Assembly (NCBI RefSeq): GCF_019042655.1
Contig: NZ_JAHPZO010000006.1
Span: forward strand, 8 to 64,007
Source: Planococcus sp. CP5-4_YE
Lineage (GTDB): Bacteria > Bacillota > Bacilli > Bacillales_A > Planococcaceae
DNA: 64,000 bases
Direction: 5' to 3'
Each line of letters opens with the position of its first letter. Position 1 is the stretch's first letter. The translations under genes and the position numbers were made by a program. Under the pieces are notes generated by a model that did not search any database, was not told the DNA's origin, and saw only the letters and a program-made list of their open reading frames with translations. Positions 18,241-27,539 of the stretch are shown here, in pieces.

Positions 18241-19572
18241 ATGAAAAAAGTAATTATAGTCGGCGCAGTGGCAGGCGGTGCAACTGCCGCAAGCCAACTT
18301 CGTTTCTATGATAAGAACATGACTATTACGGTATACGACCGGGATTCGACAATGTCATACGCCGCTTGTGGAACGCCGTATGTAATTGGCGAAGTCATTG
18401 CAGATGAAACTTCAATCCTAATGGCCGACCCTGAACAGTTCCAGCAAAAACGAAATATCGATGTCAGGCTCGAACACGAAGTTTTGGAAATTCTCCGTTC
18501 CGAGAAAAAAATTCGTGTCCGCAACTTGAAAAACGGCGACGAATTCGTTGATTCCTATGACGTGTTGATTTTGTCACCCGGCGGCAGTGCCATCATGCCG
18601 GAAATTGAAGGCTCACAGAAGAGCCACGTGTTTACGCTGCGCAGTTACAGTGACATGCAAGCCATCCATTCCTATATCCAGAATGAAAACCCATCACATT
18701 GCGTCGTTTCCGGCGCAGGATTCATTGGGCTTGAAATGGCGGAGAACCTTAAGCATCTCGGGTTGGAAGTCGATATCGTCCATAAGTCGAGCGCCATCCT
18801 ATCGATCTTGGACGAGGACCTGTCACAGTTGCTGCATGCTGAACTGGAGAAGAATGGCGTCCAAGTCCTCACTGAAACCGTCATTGAAAAAATTGATGAT
18901 CGAAACGTCCAATTATCCGATGGGAAGAGTCTAGCAACCGATTTTGTCATCATGAGCATCGGTTTGAAACCGAATACCGCACTCGCTGAAAATGCCGGGC
19001 TCAGCATCGGTGAAACTGGAGGCATCCGGACCAATGATTTCATGCAAACGGATGACGAATCGATCTACGCCATTGGGGATGCATCGGAGAATTTCGATTT
19101 TATCACTGGAGACCCAAAGCGAGTCCCGCTTGCTGTACCGGCGCACCGACAGGCTTTCCTTGTCGCTCAGCACATTACCGGAAATCCGATCCCGAAAAAA
19201 GGGCTACTCGGCACTTCTGCCTTGAAAGTTTTCGGTTTGGACGCAGCGATGACTGGGTTGACCGAAACAGCAATCAAAGAAAAAGAGCTCACCTCCAAAA
19301 CGGTTATCCATACCGGAAACTCGAACGCGGGTTATTATCCGGATCATGAAAAACTGACCTTGAAAGTCCATTACAATCCTGAAACCAGACAGATTTTGGG
19401 TGCACAATGCGTCGGAGGCAAAGGAGTCGACAAGCGTATTGATGTAATTGCTACGGCTATTTATGGAGGATTGACCGTCGATGATTTGCAGGCGCTCGAA
19501 TTATGCTACGCTCCTCCATTCTCTTCGCCGAAAGATCCCGTCAATATGATCGGCTATAAAGCATTCGACTGA
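18241..19572 (+). CDS. cdr: CoA-disulfide reductase
   Basis: A 443-aa flavoprotein that reduces CoA-S-S-CoA with NAD(P)H, keeping the low-molecular-weight thiol CoA reduced. It has an N-terminal FAD-binding GAVAGGATAA, a single redox Cys43 in SYAACGTPY (same position as the staphylococcal enzyme), an NAD-binding GAGFIGLEMAENL and the second FAD motif AIGDA. The dimerisation domain ends with YAPPFSSPKDPVNMIG and supplies the catalytic tyrosines. I start at ATG 18241 with GAGGAG upstream; the frame also reaches TTG 18223. It is last in the yitU-yitS-cdr transcript. Confidence 0.93.
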   Translation: MKKVIIVGAVAGGATAASQLRFYDKNMTITVYDRDSTMSYAACGTPYVIGEVIADETSILMADPEQFQQKRNIDVRLEHEVLEILRSEKKIRVRNLKNGDEFVDSYDVLILSPGGSAIMPEIEGSQKSHVFTLRSYSDMQAIHSYIQNENPSHCVVSGAGFIGLEMAENLKHLGLEVDIVHKSSAILSILDEDLSQLLHAELEKNGVQVLTETVIEKIDDRNVQLSDGKSLATDFVIMSIGLKPNTALAENAGLSIGETGGIRTNDFMQTDDESIYAIGDASENFDFITGDPKRVPLAVPAHRQAFLVAQHITGNPIPKKGLLGTSALKVFGLDAAMTGLTETAIKEKELTSKTVIHTGNSNAGYYPDHEKLTLKVHYNPETRQILGAQCVGGKGVDKRIDVIATAIYGGLTVDDLQALELCYAPPFSSPKDPVNMIGYKAFD

Positions 19573-19582
19573 TTTTTCACTG

Positions 19583-19609
19583 AAAGCGCCTGGAAACAGG
19601 TGCTTTTTT
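19583..19609 (+). terminator. Terminator of the yitU-yitS-cdr operon
   Basis: AAGCGCCTG-GAAA-CAGGTGCTTTTTT, a GNRA-loop hairpin with a T run. Confidence 0.88.
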
Positions 19610-19616
19610 CATTCAA

Positions 19617-19657
19617 AAAAAGCTGTGAACAGGTAACAATCTGTTCACAACTTTTTG
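19617..19657 (-). terminator. Terminator of the amylase-like gene
   Basis: AAAAAGCTGTGAACAG pairs with CTGTTCACAACTTTTT around GTAACAAT; A/T runs on both sides allow bidirectional use. Confidence 0.82.
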
Positions 19658-19658
19658 A

Positions 19659-21110
19659 TTATTTATTCTGTTTTGCTGCTTCATCAGCTTTGCGCTGCTT
19701 ACCCTTTTTCCAGACAATCCATAAAAAGCCCATGAAAATCAAGTACATTAGCCCAAGAGTGACGATATAAGCCGTATTCAGCCCGCGTTTTTCAGTAATA
19801 TGGTAGGTTTCTACCAATTCGCGGTCCAAAGTGAGGCGGTACTGGCCGTCTTCATCCGGACGGACGATATCGCTTTCGAACAGCCCTCGCAGTTCCATTC
19901 CTTCACCGACAACCTCTGGCGCCAAACTTAAACTTTTCGTTTCAGAGGAGTTATTAATGGCAATGACCCACGACTCTTCTTGATTCGAACGCTTATAGAC
20001 CATCCAGCCCTCTTCCTCATGGAGCAACTCCAATTCGCCTGTGCGCAATGCTTCAGAGGAATTTCGCAATGAGTTTAGATTGGTGATATAGTCGATCAAT
20101 TCCTTTTCAACCGCCATGTCCAAAATCTGATGCGATTCCGGCAAGGTTTCGCCGTTCATCGCAGTTTCAGAACCATACTGGACGACCGGAATGCCCGGCA
20201 TCGTCAATAATTGCGCAAACAGCATGCGCCAGCGTGTCGGCGGATAGCCTCTCGATTCGACAATGTCCGATGTGAAGCGTGAACCGTCGAGTGAATCGAC
20301 ACGGATCAATTTTCCTTCCGCTTGCTGCATCAATTCAGGGACCTCGGCCAAGGACTGGTCAAAATTGCGGTAGCTGTCGCGTAGCGTCTGCTCTACGCCT
20401 TGTTGCACGACCGCATCAAATCCAGCCTGGTTCTCCATTTCTGCATCTGCCAGCACATAAAACCCTTCTTGCTGCTTCATGGCAGCGGAGAAGCTTTCGA
20501 CAAATGCCGGGTCCAGTTCCTCTGAATCCTGCAGGCGGACTCCGTCAACGCCGTATGTATCGCGGAAGTCACCGAACATTTCGATCAAGGCTTGTTGCAC
20601 TTCTTCATTGCCTGTATCGAGCGAAAGCGTCTGATCCCCATTTTCAGTAAACCAATCAGGATTTTTCTGTGCCCATATATGATCTGCACTCACTTCTTGC
20701 GTTGGTACATCGACGATGATTTTCATCTCGCCTTCATGCACTTCATCGATAAGCGACTGGAATTCTTCCGCCGTTCCAAAATGGCGTTCCAATTGGCTAT
20801 AATCCAACACTTGCTGTCCATCATAGCTTGCGGTCTGGAAAACTGGCCCAACCGATAGCATCGTAAAGCCCATATCCCGGACGTGGGCAAGTTCGCTCTC
20901 CATCCCTGAAAAATCTCCGCCGCTGAATGATGCCGGATCGGTGGAGTCCACTTCATAATCGTTCTGGATCTGTTTATTGAAATAGCGGTCTACGAGCACG
21001 TCGTAGATGCTTTCGTCTTCGATTGTGCGCGTCTCTTCAGCTGCCACACCAGCTGTTGACGGCCATAACAAAGCTGCTGCCAACACCCAAATCATAGTTT
21101 TTCTCTTCAA
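19659..21110 (-). CDS. Membrane-anchored GH13 amylase-like protein with degenerate active site
   Basis: A 483-aa secreted protein. It has an N-terminal signal peptide (1-24, APSTAGVAA-like end), a GH13 TIM-barrel-like region (about 30-350), a C-terminal beta domain and a transmembrane anchor (445-467) with a Lys-rich cytoplasmic tail. It aligns with alpha-amylases throughout, but all four catalytic regions are altered. Region I DVPTQE (134-139) replaces D-x-x-x-N-H. Region II GVDGVRLQD has Gln194 where the nucleophile Asp should be. Region III reads LADAE (Asp222 at the Glu position). Region IV VDSLDGSR has lost its His. It is therefore probably a pseudoenzyme that may bind glucans or act as a scaffold. 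The start is TTG with GGGGGAG upstream. Confidence 0.85.
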   Translation of the reverse strand: MKRKTMIWVLAAALLWPSTAGVAAEETRTIEDESIYDVLVDRYFNKQIQNDYEVDSTDPASFSGGDFSGMESELAHVRDMGFTMLSVGPVFQTASYDGQQVLDYSQLERHFGTAEEFQSLIDEVHEGEMKIIVDVPTQEVSADHIWAQKNPDWFTENGDQTLSLDTGNEEVQQALIEMFGDFRDTYGVDGVRLQDSEELDPAFVESFSAAMKQQEGFYVLADAEMENQAGFDAVVQQGVEQTLRDSYRNFDQSLAEVPELMQQAEGKLIRVDSLDGSRFTSDIVESRGYPPTRWRMLFAQLLTMPGIPVVQYGSETAMNGETLPESHQILDMAVEKELIDYITNLNSLRNSSEALRTGELELLHEEEGWMVYKRSNQEESWVIAINNSSETKSLSLAPEVVGEGMELRGLFESDIVRPDEDGQYRLTLDRELVETYHITEKRGLNTAYIVTLGLMYLIFMGFLWIVWKKGKQRKADEAAKQNK

Positions 21111-21283
21111 GTCCGTACTCCCCCTTCAATGAGGCCAAGATGATGCTCACCCGGTCTATTTTATCAAATTCGACTATTTGCCGCCATGTCATATTCGTGA
21201 AAGCGCTGCTGTTTGTGCCTAGTTTCGTCCAAACTGTGAAATTCCCCGGACGAATGGCCCGATTTTCACTATTTCGATGACAC

Positions 21284-21338
21284 AAAAAAACTGCACGTTC
21301 CTCGTTAGTAAAACCCAACAAGGAACGTGCAGCTTTTA
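21284..21338 (-). terminator. Terminator of yisK-yisL
   Basis: CTGCACGTTCC and GGAACGTGCAG form an 11-bp stem with a 20-nt loop; on the minus strand a T7 run follows. Confidence 0.85.
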
Positions 21339-21355
21339 ATTGGATGCAATGCCTT

Positions 21356-21730
21356 TTATGCCAAGAAGTTAAATCCGACAGGCAATTTGAAGCCGAGGAA
21401 CAAAGTCACGAGCAAGAATACTGCAAATAATGCCCAGAACAAGGTTACAGGCTTTTGTTTCTTGCCACGCACGAGCACCATTTCCATCATGCCGATGGTC
21501 AATAACCCGAATAGGAATTTCAAGCCGTAAAGCATGGCATCGTATGACGAATGCTCGATGAACAATGTCAGCCCGGTAATGATGATCAAAACGTAGATCA
21601 ATCTCGTGATCATGTGGACAATTTTACGTCCCTTGCTGTCGCGGTGCATAAATGCAGCCACGAGGAAAAGCACGATGCCCACTACCCACATAGTAATGTG
21701 TAGATGCGTTGTATCAGTTAAAAATCCCAA
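21356..21730 (-). CDS. yisL: DUF1516 (YisL-type) membrane protein
   Basis: A 124-aa protein with four predicted transmembrane helices. Characteristic features are an N-terminal THLHITMWVVGIVLF and a central HRDSKGRKIVHMITRLIYVL loop-helix. Length and sequence pattern fit DUF1516/YisL. The start is TTG with GAGGTGA 4 nt upstream. It follows yisK by 68 bp, the same pair as in B. subtilis. Function unknown. Confidence 0.85.
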   Translation of the reverse strand: MGFLTDTTHLHITMWVVGIVLFLVAAFMHRDSKGRKIVHMITRLIYVLIIITGLTLFIEHSSYDAMLYGLKFLFGLLTIGMMEMVLVRGKKQKPVTLFWALFAVFLLVTLFLGFKLPVGFNFLA

Positions 21731-21798
21731 AAGCTCACCTCATTTAATATAGTCCCCTCAAGTTTACCACATGCAGGACCACTGGAAGTGATTGTTCC

Positions 21799-22698
21799 TT
21801 ATGACAAATGTGTGACGAGCGTCCCGATTGATTGGATCGATACTTTGATTGTATCTCCCGCTTTCAAGAACTTCGGCGGATTGAACCCTTTGCCAACGCC
21901 AGCCGGGGTGCCAGTCAAGATGACATCGCCTGGTTCAAGTGCTACCGATTTGGAGATCTCTGCGATCAACTCATCAACGCGGCGGATCATGTTTTCCGTA
22001 TTGCCATTTTGGCGGACTTCATCGTTCACTTTCGTCACAAGAGACAGATTCTGCGATTGCGGGATTTCATCCTTGGTCACCAAATACGGTCCCATCGGGC
22101 AAGAGCCTGGCAAGCTTTTCCCTAGGAAATATTGCTGGTGTTTTTCCTGAAGGTCGCGGGCGGTCAAGTCGAGCGCGATGGTGTACCCAAATACATGATC
22201 GTAAGCCAACTGTTTCGGGATCTTATGCCCGGCTTTGCCGATCACGACAGCGAGTTCGCCTTCGTAATCATATGCATCGGTCACCTCTGCATGCACAGAA
22301 ACCGTTTCTTCATCAGCAGCGACGGTATTGGGCGCTTTTGTGAAAACAACCATATCTGCCAGTGCCTGCCCGCCCATTTCTTCTGCGTGATCAGCATAAT
22401 TCTTGCCGATGCAGATGAAGTTTTTCGGAGGTCTCGGGACAGGTGACTGCCATTCGATTTCCGAAAAAGAGTGTTTGAATTGCTCAGGGGTTTCCGATTG
22501 GACAGCCGCCTCCGTCAATTTGCGGATCTGTTCCACAAACTCCATTCCTTGCGACACTCCATCAATCAGCTTTTCCGGAAATTCCGGCAACACTTCCAGC
22601 TGCTCCTGGATGGCGAGGACATCCCACACGGCTTCTTCTTTTTTTACTTTTGGTCCAAAACGTTCTTCTCCTTGAAAGCGAAACGATAAAAGTTTCAT
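21799..22698 (-). CDS. yisK: Fumarylacetoacetate hydrolase-family protein (YisK)
   Basis: A 299-aa FAH-family enzyme. It has a small N-terminal domain (1-90) and the FAH barrel. The motif ICIGKNYADHAEEMGG is the usual start of the catalytic domain. The metal ligands are in DYEGELAVVIGK (EGE) with an Asp in the following ALDLTARD, and the substrate Lys is in FLGKSLPGSCPMGP. The C-terminal GDVILTGTPAGVG is also typical. Members act as decarboxylases or hydrolases on C4-C5 oxo acids; B. subtilis YisK is linked to oxaloacetate. The exact substrate here is inferred. Confidence 0.88.
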   Translation of the reverse strand: MKLLSFRFQGEERFGPKVKKEEAVWDVLAIQEQLEVLPEFPEKLIDGVSQGMEFVEQIRKLTEAAVQSETPEQFKHSFSEIEWQSPVPRPPKNFICIGKNYADHAEEMGGQALADMVVFTKAPNTVAADEETVSVHAEVTDAYDYEGELAVVIGKAGHKIPKQLAYDHVFGYTIALDLTARDLQEKHQQYFLGKSLPGSCPMGPYLVTKDEIPQSQNLSLVTKVNDEVRQNGNTENMIRRVDELIAEISKSVALEPGDVILTGTPAGVGKGFNPPKFLKAGDTIKVSIQSIGTLVTHLS

Positions 22699-22741
22699 TC
22701 GTCAAACACTCCTTTTCTGTGATTGCATTCATTATACACAT

Positions 22742-23920
22742 TCAGCGTTTTGAATTGTTGCTTTTTTCAAAATTATTTCCGTAAGTCCAGCGCCGCCAAA
22801 TCATTTCGATTGGCCCACGCTCGAATTTACTGAACCATAGTTCCGCAAAAATCAATTGAACAACAAAAATCCCAAGTGCGATCAAAGTCCCCGTCAATAA
22901 ATCCACTTGTCCATACAAGCCAAGCCCAAAGGAATAAAAAATCGAGGTCGCGATGATTGATTGTGTAATATAGATCGTCATCGACATCCTGCCCGCTTTG
23001 GCCAGCGGAGACAAAGCCTTCATGAAGTTCAGGTTCATCGATAATAATGCGATGATTCCTGCATAACCAATCGCTACCAGCGGCCCTCCGAATATTTCCT
23101 GGACATATTGGAAAGCATAATTGGTGTCAAATAGATAAGGAGTAGATTTCAGCACTAAGCCTATTGCCAGCGAACTTAAGGTCACTATCAGCCACGTCTT
23201 TTTCTTGTTGGCTACTTGTTCAATCATCCGCCATTTGGCTGCTGCTGCCCCTACCATCATCAATGGCAAGATGGTGACGGCATAAATGATGAAACTGAAT
23301 GGATTATTGCCATAATACCAATCCGTCAGCCGCCTGCTGAAAATTTCTGCGAAGTTCCCTGAGCCATAAGCCGCAATCGATTGTTCGGCTTCCTGATAGC
23401 CGATATAAATATTTGGATCTGCCATGACCGAAATAAACATAATGGCGGTGAACATCAAATGTGGCAATGTGTAGATCAGTATGCCAAGGCCAAGAAGCCA
23501 GTTTGCCGGCAAGCTGAGCATGCCGATCAACAGCAAGCCCATCAAAGCATAAGTGATCAAGATATCTCCGTACCAAATAAAGAATGCATGGATGATCCCA
23601 AATGCTAACAAGATCACCAGTCTCTTGACGGCTAGCGGCAAAAATGGCTGATTTTTTTGTTGAGCCCGCGAAAATTGCATCATTAAGCCGTACCCGAACA
23701 ACATGGCAAATAACGGGTAAAAACTTGCCTGGACGAAAATGTCCAAACCGGTGAAGATGGTTTGGTTCATATTGCCGCTGAACCATTTATACGGATCGAT
23801 ATAACTTAAAGGTGAGTGGAATGCCAACATATTAATGAGCAGGATTCCGAATAATGAAAATCCCCTCATCAGATCGATGGCATCCACCCTTTCACGTAAA
23901 GAGATAGGCTGTAGTTTCAA
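22742..23920 (-). CDS. DUF418 family multi-pass membrane protein
   Basis: A 392-aa protein with about ten transmembrane helices. It begins with RVDAIDLMRGFSLFGILLIN, the typical opening of YeiB/DUF418 proteins related to acyltransferase-3 and heparan N-acetyltransferase-like families. The C-terminal DUF418 block contains GRMSMTIYITQSIIAT and ERGPIEMIWR. The start TTG at 23920 has AGGAGG 6 nt upstream and lies only 10 bp after the addA stop, so it is likely co-transcribed with addBA. Its role is unknown. Confidence 0.82.
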   Translation of the reverse strand: MKLQPISLRERVDAIDLMRGFSLFGILLINMLAFHSPLSYIDPYKWFSGNMNQTIFTGLDIFVQASFYPLFAMLFGYGLMMQFSRAQQKNQPFLPLAVKRLVILLAFGIIHAFFIWYGDILITYALMGLLLIGMLSLPANWLLGLGILIYTLPHLMFTAIMFISVMADPNIYIGYQEAEQSIAAYGSGNFAEIFSRRLTDWYYGNNPFSFIIYAVTILPLMMVGAAAAKWRMIEQVANKKKTWLIVTLSSLAIGLVLKSTPYLFDTNYAFQYVQEIFGGPLVAIGYAGIIALLSMNLNFMKALSPLAKAGRMSMTIYITQSIIATSIFYSFGLGLYGQVDLLTGTLIALGIFVVQLIFAELWFSKFERGPIEMIWRRWTYGNNFEKSNNSKR

Positions 23921-23930
23921 AATAATCCTC

Positions 23931-26900
23931 CTAGACTTCCACTTCTTCATTTGTAGAGAACAAATACAAAACACGTTGTTTTATCGCAATGCGCAAAATC
24001 GCTTCTACCGCTTCTTGGTAGACTGACAATTGGATGGAATAGCGCTCTTTCATCGCTGAGTGGACATTGCCCATTCCGCGCGTCTGGTCGGTTTTATAGT
24101 CGAGCAAGATCCATTCGCCGTTTTCCTTGAACAGACAATCGACGATCCCTTGGACAATCTGATGGTCGCCGTCTTCGTCAGCACGTGCATACGTAAAAGG
24201 AACTTCCCGTCTCACATCCTCTGCGTTCATTAGACGCTGTGCAATTGTACTATGGAAAAACGCTTCAACTTGTTCGGCTCTGACAGCCTGTGCTTCTTCC
24301 TTCGTAAGAATTTCACGACCTGTCAACTCATCGAGAAATTGCTGGATTTGCTCCACATTCATCTGCCGTTCAAGCGGCAGATGCTGCATGACGGTATGGA
24401 CTGCCGTACCGATATCTGCAGCTGACAGTTTGCGGTCCATCAGAAAATTCGGGCGATGTGGCGCTTTCTTTTGTGCTTTTGGCTGATAATTCTGGATGAA
24501 CGATTCCGGCTCATCCGAACGCTGCAATAGCTGAAGCCTCTTCATTTCCGTCACCGATTGCTTTGAACGTTTTTCAACAGCTGCCTGATGGGGATAAGTG
24601 AAATCGAATCGGCTATGGATTAATGACTTATCCGCTTCTGCTTCTGGCCGGTCTTGCTGCGCTTCAAGCAAAGGCTGAGGCTCTTCCAAGGAAACCGTCT
24701 CGACAATGTCGATCTGGAAGCGTGAATGATGATCGAGCACTTCGCCGCCTACATGCAGCACCTCTGCATCGGGATGCCTGGAAACGGCTGGGCCGATCCA
24801 ATCCAAATAGGATTTTGCACGAGATCTTTTAAAATCAGGCAACAACACATCACCTGAGGCAGTTTTCCACTTTTCCAGCAAGCGGTCAATATTCTTTACC
24901 GAGGCAGTCAAGTAAAGCTTTTCTTTCGCACGCGTCATTGCCACATACAACACCCGCATTTCTTCGGCCTTCATCTGCAATTGCTTCATCTCTTTAACAG
25001 CAAGATAAGGCAGTGAGGTGAATTCGATGCGTGTATCAGGATTAACGGCCTTGACTGCAAGGCCATAGTTCTGGTCGAATAGATACGGTTTATGGAAGTC
25101 CATTTCATTGAATGGCCGTCCGGTGCCAGCGAAAAAGACGACTGGAAACTCTAAGCCTTTCGATTTGTGGACGGTCATTAGCCGGACGACGTTTTCCTTT
25201 TCACTTAATGACTTGGCAGTCCCAAGGTCATCTCCGCGCTCTCTCATGCGGTCGATAAAGCGCAAAAATCGGAACAACCCGCGAAAAGCGGTCTTTTCGT
25301 ACTCGAGCGCACGGTCATGAAGAGCACGCAGATTCGCTTGGCGCTGTTTGCCGTTCGACATGGCACCCGCCATTTCATAATAATTCGTATCCAGATATAC
25401 TTTCCAAATCAGTTCTGCTAATGAGCCTCTTCGTGCTAAATCACGCCACTTCTGCAAGCTATTGGTAAACCGCGACAATTTGATGCGCGTAGCTTGTTCC
25501 ATGGTGCCGATGCGGATAAATGCTTTTAACGCATCGTAAAAAGTGCCTTTTGAATCGGCCAGGCGGATCGCCGCGAGTTCATTTTCCTGAAGACCAAAGA
25601 ATGGCGCACGCAAAACAGCGGCAAGTGGAATATCCTGGTATGGATTGTCGATGACACGCAATGCATTGAGCATGATCATCACTTCGAGAGCATCGAAATA
25701 ACCGCCGCTCAATTCCGCATAGAGAGGAACCCCAGCCATTTTAAATTCATCGGAAAAGTCACCCGACCAGGTCATTGAACGCATCAGTACAACAATGTCA
25801 CGGTATTCAAGGGGGCGCTCTTGTCCGCTCCATGGATCATGCACGAGCGTTCCCGAATCCATCATATGGCGGATCTTCTGAGCAATCCAGCGGGCTTCCC
25901 ATTGCGATTTATCCATATCTACAGATTCTTCTTCACCTTCTTCAGTTTCCGGCTCATGGATGAGCGTCAAGTGGATAGGCACATCCTGCTCTGGATATGG
26001 CGCTTTCGGCTTTAATGCTGCATCTTCATCATAGCTGATTTCACCGACTCGCTCTCCCATGATCTGCGAAAAGATGTAGTTGGTGCCATCGAGCACTTCC
26101 TTGCGGCTTCTAAAATTGGCGTTCAAGTCAATTCGCAGGCCCGAGCCTTCCGCTCGCCGGCTAAACCGGGAATACTTGCCGAGGAACAACATCGGCTCTG
26201 CCAGGCGGAAGCGGTAGATGGACTGTTTCACATCCCCCACCATGAACAAATTGCCGTCTTGTTCAGTTCCGGACTTCACAAGGCCAATTATTGTTTCCTG
26301 CAGCATATTCGTATCCTGGTATTCATCCACCAATACTTCCTTAAAGCGCATGCGGTAATCCTCTGCTATTGCAGAAGCTTCTCCGCCATCGCTCAGAATT
26401 TCCAGTGCGTAATGCTCTAAATCCGAGAAATCCACCAGGCCGCGATCAATTTTCAGGGCTTTGTAATCTTTCGCAAAGCGCTTCGTCAAATCAACCAAAG
26501 TTCGCATGAGCGGCGCCATTTCACGCATTTCCTCAAGCAGCCTCTCGGGAGCACGGGTGAAATAACCGTCTTTTACGTCATTGAACAGTTTTTTCGCTTC
26601 ATTTCTCCGAGCTTTCGCTTCTTCAGCCAACTGAGGGTCACAGGAATCTTTTTTCACAGATGCCAAGCGTTCCCATTTGATGTTTCGCGCATAAGAGTGA
26701 AGCGATGCCCATGATTCATCCAAAGCATCGAGTGCAGCTCGGATCAGTGTGGCGTCCATGCGGAAATTCTCTTCCAGTACGTGGGGGCCATCCGTTCGGG
26801 TGGCCAATTCCCACCCTTCATCGAGTAAATCAAGCGCCGCTTCGAAACTATGACGGATTGTCATTTTCAAATCTTCCATGAACGGCAACTCATCAATTGT

Positions 26901-27539
26901 GGAATGTTCCGGCACATCGTAGAGCTTTGGCAATTGTTCAAGCCATGTCTCTGGTTCTGGATGCACACGTGAATAATCATATAATTTCCCCAGCAAGATT
27001 TCCATTGCCTGGTCGCTACGGTCAGAAGTGAAGCTGTCCGCAAGTCGGTAGGCCTTCTCACGCCTTTCGCCTTCATAAGCGGATTCAAGCACTGCTTCCA
27101 TCACATCGTCACGCAGCAAGGCCGCTTCCGTGTCTCCCGCAATGCGAAAACCCGGATCAATTTCCAGCAGGTAGGCGTATTGCTTCACGACTTGCAGGCA
27201 AAACGAATGCAAAGTCGAAATCTGGGCTTTATTGATCAGCCGCAACTGCTTTTTCAAATGAACGGATTCGGGGTGTGCCGTGACTGCCTGCTCAAGCGCG
27301 GCAGACATGCGATGGCGCATTTCCGCTGCGGAAGCGTTCGTAAACGTCACGACCAACAGCTCATCCACTGATATCGGATCTTGTTCATCAAGCACTTTTT
27401 CAATCATCCGGTTGATCAGGACAGCCGTTTTCCCGGAACCTGCCGCAGCCGATACGAGCATATCCTGTCCTTTTGCCCATATCGCCCGCCATTGTTCATC
27501 TGTCCATGTGGCATCATTCGGTTTTTTGGGTATCATCAT
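23931..27539 (-). CDS. addA: ATP-dependent helicase/nuclease subunit A
   Basis: A 1202-aa subunit of the AddAB enzyme, which processes double-strand breaks for RecA loading and recognises Chi. It has UvrD/Rep-type helicase motifs: Walker A AAAGSGKTAVL (about 34-44), motif II VDEYQDTN and motif VI VAMTRAKEKLY. The C-terminal RecB-type nuclease has GTAVHTVMQH and the catalytic ILLDYKTDQ. ATG at 27539 is preceded by AAGGAGGTGA. It overlaps addB by 26 bp. Confidence 0.97.
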   Translation of the reverse strand: MMIPKKPNDATWTDEQWRAIWAKGQDMLVSAAAGSGKTAVLINRMIEKVLDEQDPISVDELLVVTFTNASAAEMRHRMSAALEQAVTAHPESVHLKKQLRLINKAQISTLHSFCLQVVKQYAYLLEIDPGFRIAGDTEAALLRDDVMEAVLESAYEGERREKAYRLADSFTSDRSDQAMEILLGKLYDYSRVHPEPETWLEQLPKLYDVPEHSTIDELPFMEDLKMTIRHSFEAALDLLDEGWELATRTDGPHVLEENFRMDATLIRAALDALDESWASLHSYARNIKWERLASVKKDSCDPQLAEEAKARRNEAKKLFNDVKDGYFTRAPERLLEEMREMAPLMRTLVDLTKRFAKDYKALKIDRGLVDFSDLEHYALEILSDGGEASAIAEDYRMRFKEVLVDEYQDTNMLQETIIGLVKSGTEQDGNLFMVGDVKQSIYRFRLAEPMLFLGKYSRFSRRAEGSGLRIDLNANFRSRKEVLDGTNYIFSQIMGERVGEISYDEDAALKPKAPYPEQDVPIHLTLIHEPETEEGEEESVDMDKSQWEARWIAQKIRHMMDSGTLVHDPWSGQERPLEYRDIVVLMRSMTWSGDFSDEFKMAGVPLYAELSGGYFDALEVMIMLNALRVIDNPYQDIPLAAVLRAPFFGLQENELAAIRLADSKGTFYDALKAFIRIGTMEQATRIKLSRFTNSLQKWRDLARRGSLAELIWKVYLDTNYYEMAGAMSNGKQRQANLRALHDRALEYEKTAFRGLFRFLRFIDRMRERGDDLGTAKSLSEKENVVRLMTVHKSKGLEFPVVFFAGTGRPFNEMDFHKPYLFDQNYGLAVKAVNPDTRIEFTSLPYLAVKEMKQLQMKAEEMRVLYVAMTRAKEKLYLTASVKNIDRLLEKWKTASGDVLLPDFKRSRAKSYLDWIGPAVSRHPDAEVLHVGGEVLDHHSRFQIDIVETVSLEEPQPLLEAQQDRPEAEADKSLIHSRFDFTYPHQAAVEKRSKQSVTEMKRLQLLQRSDEPESFIQNYQPKAQKKAPHRPNFLMDRKLSAADIGTAVHTVMQHLPLERQMNVEQIQQFLDELTGREILTKEEAQAVRAEQVEAFFHSTIAQRLMNAEDVRREVPFTYARADEDGDHQIVQGIVDCLFKENGEWILLDYKTDQTRGMGNVHSAMKERYSIQLSVYQEAVEAILRIAIKQRVLYLFSTNEEVEV

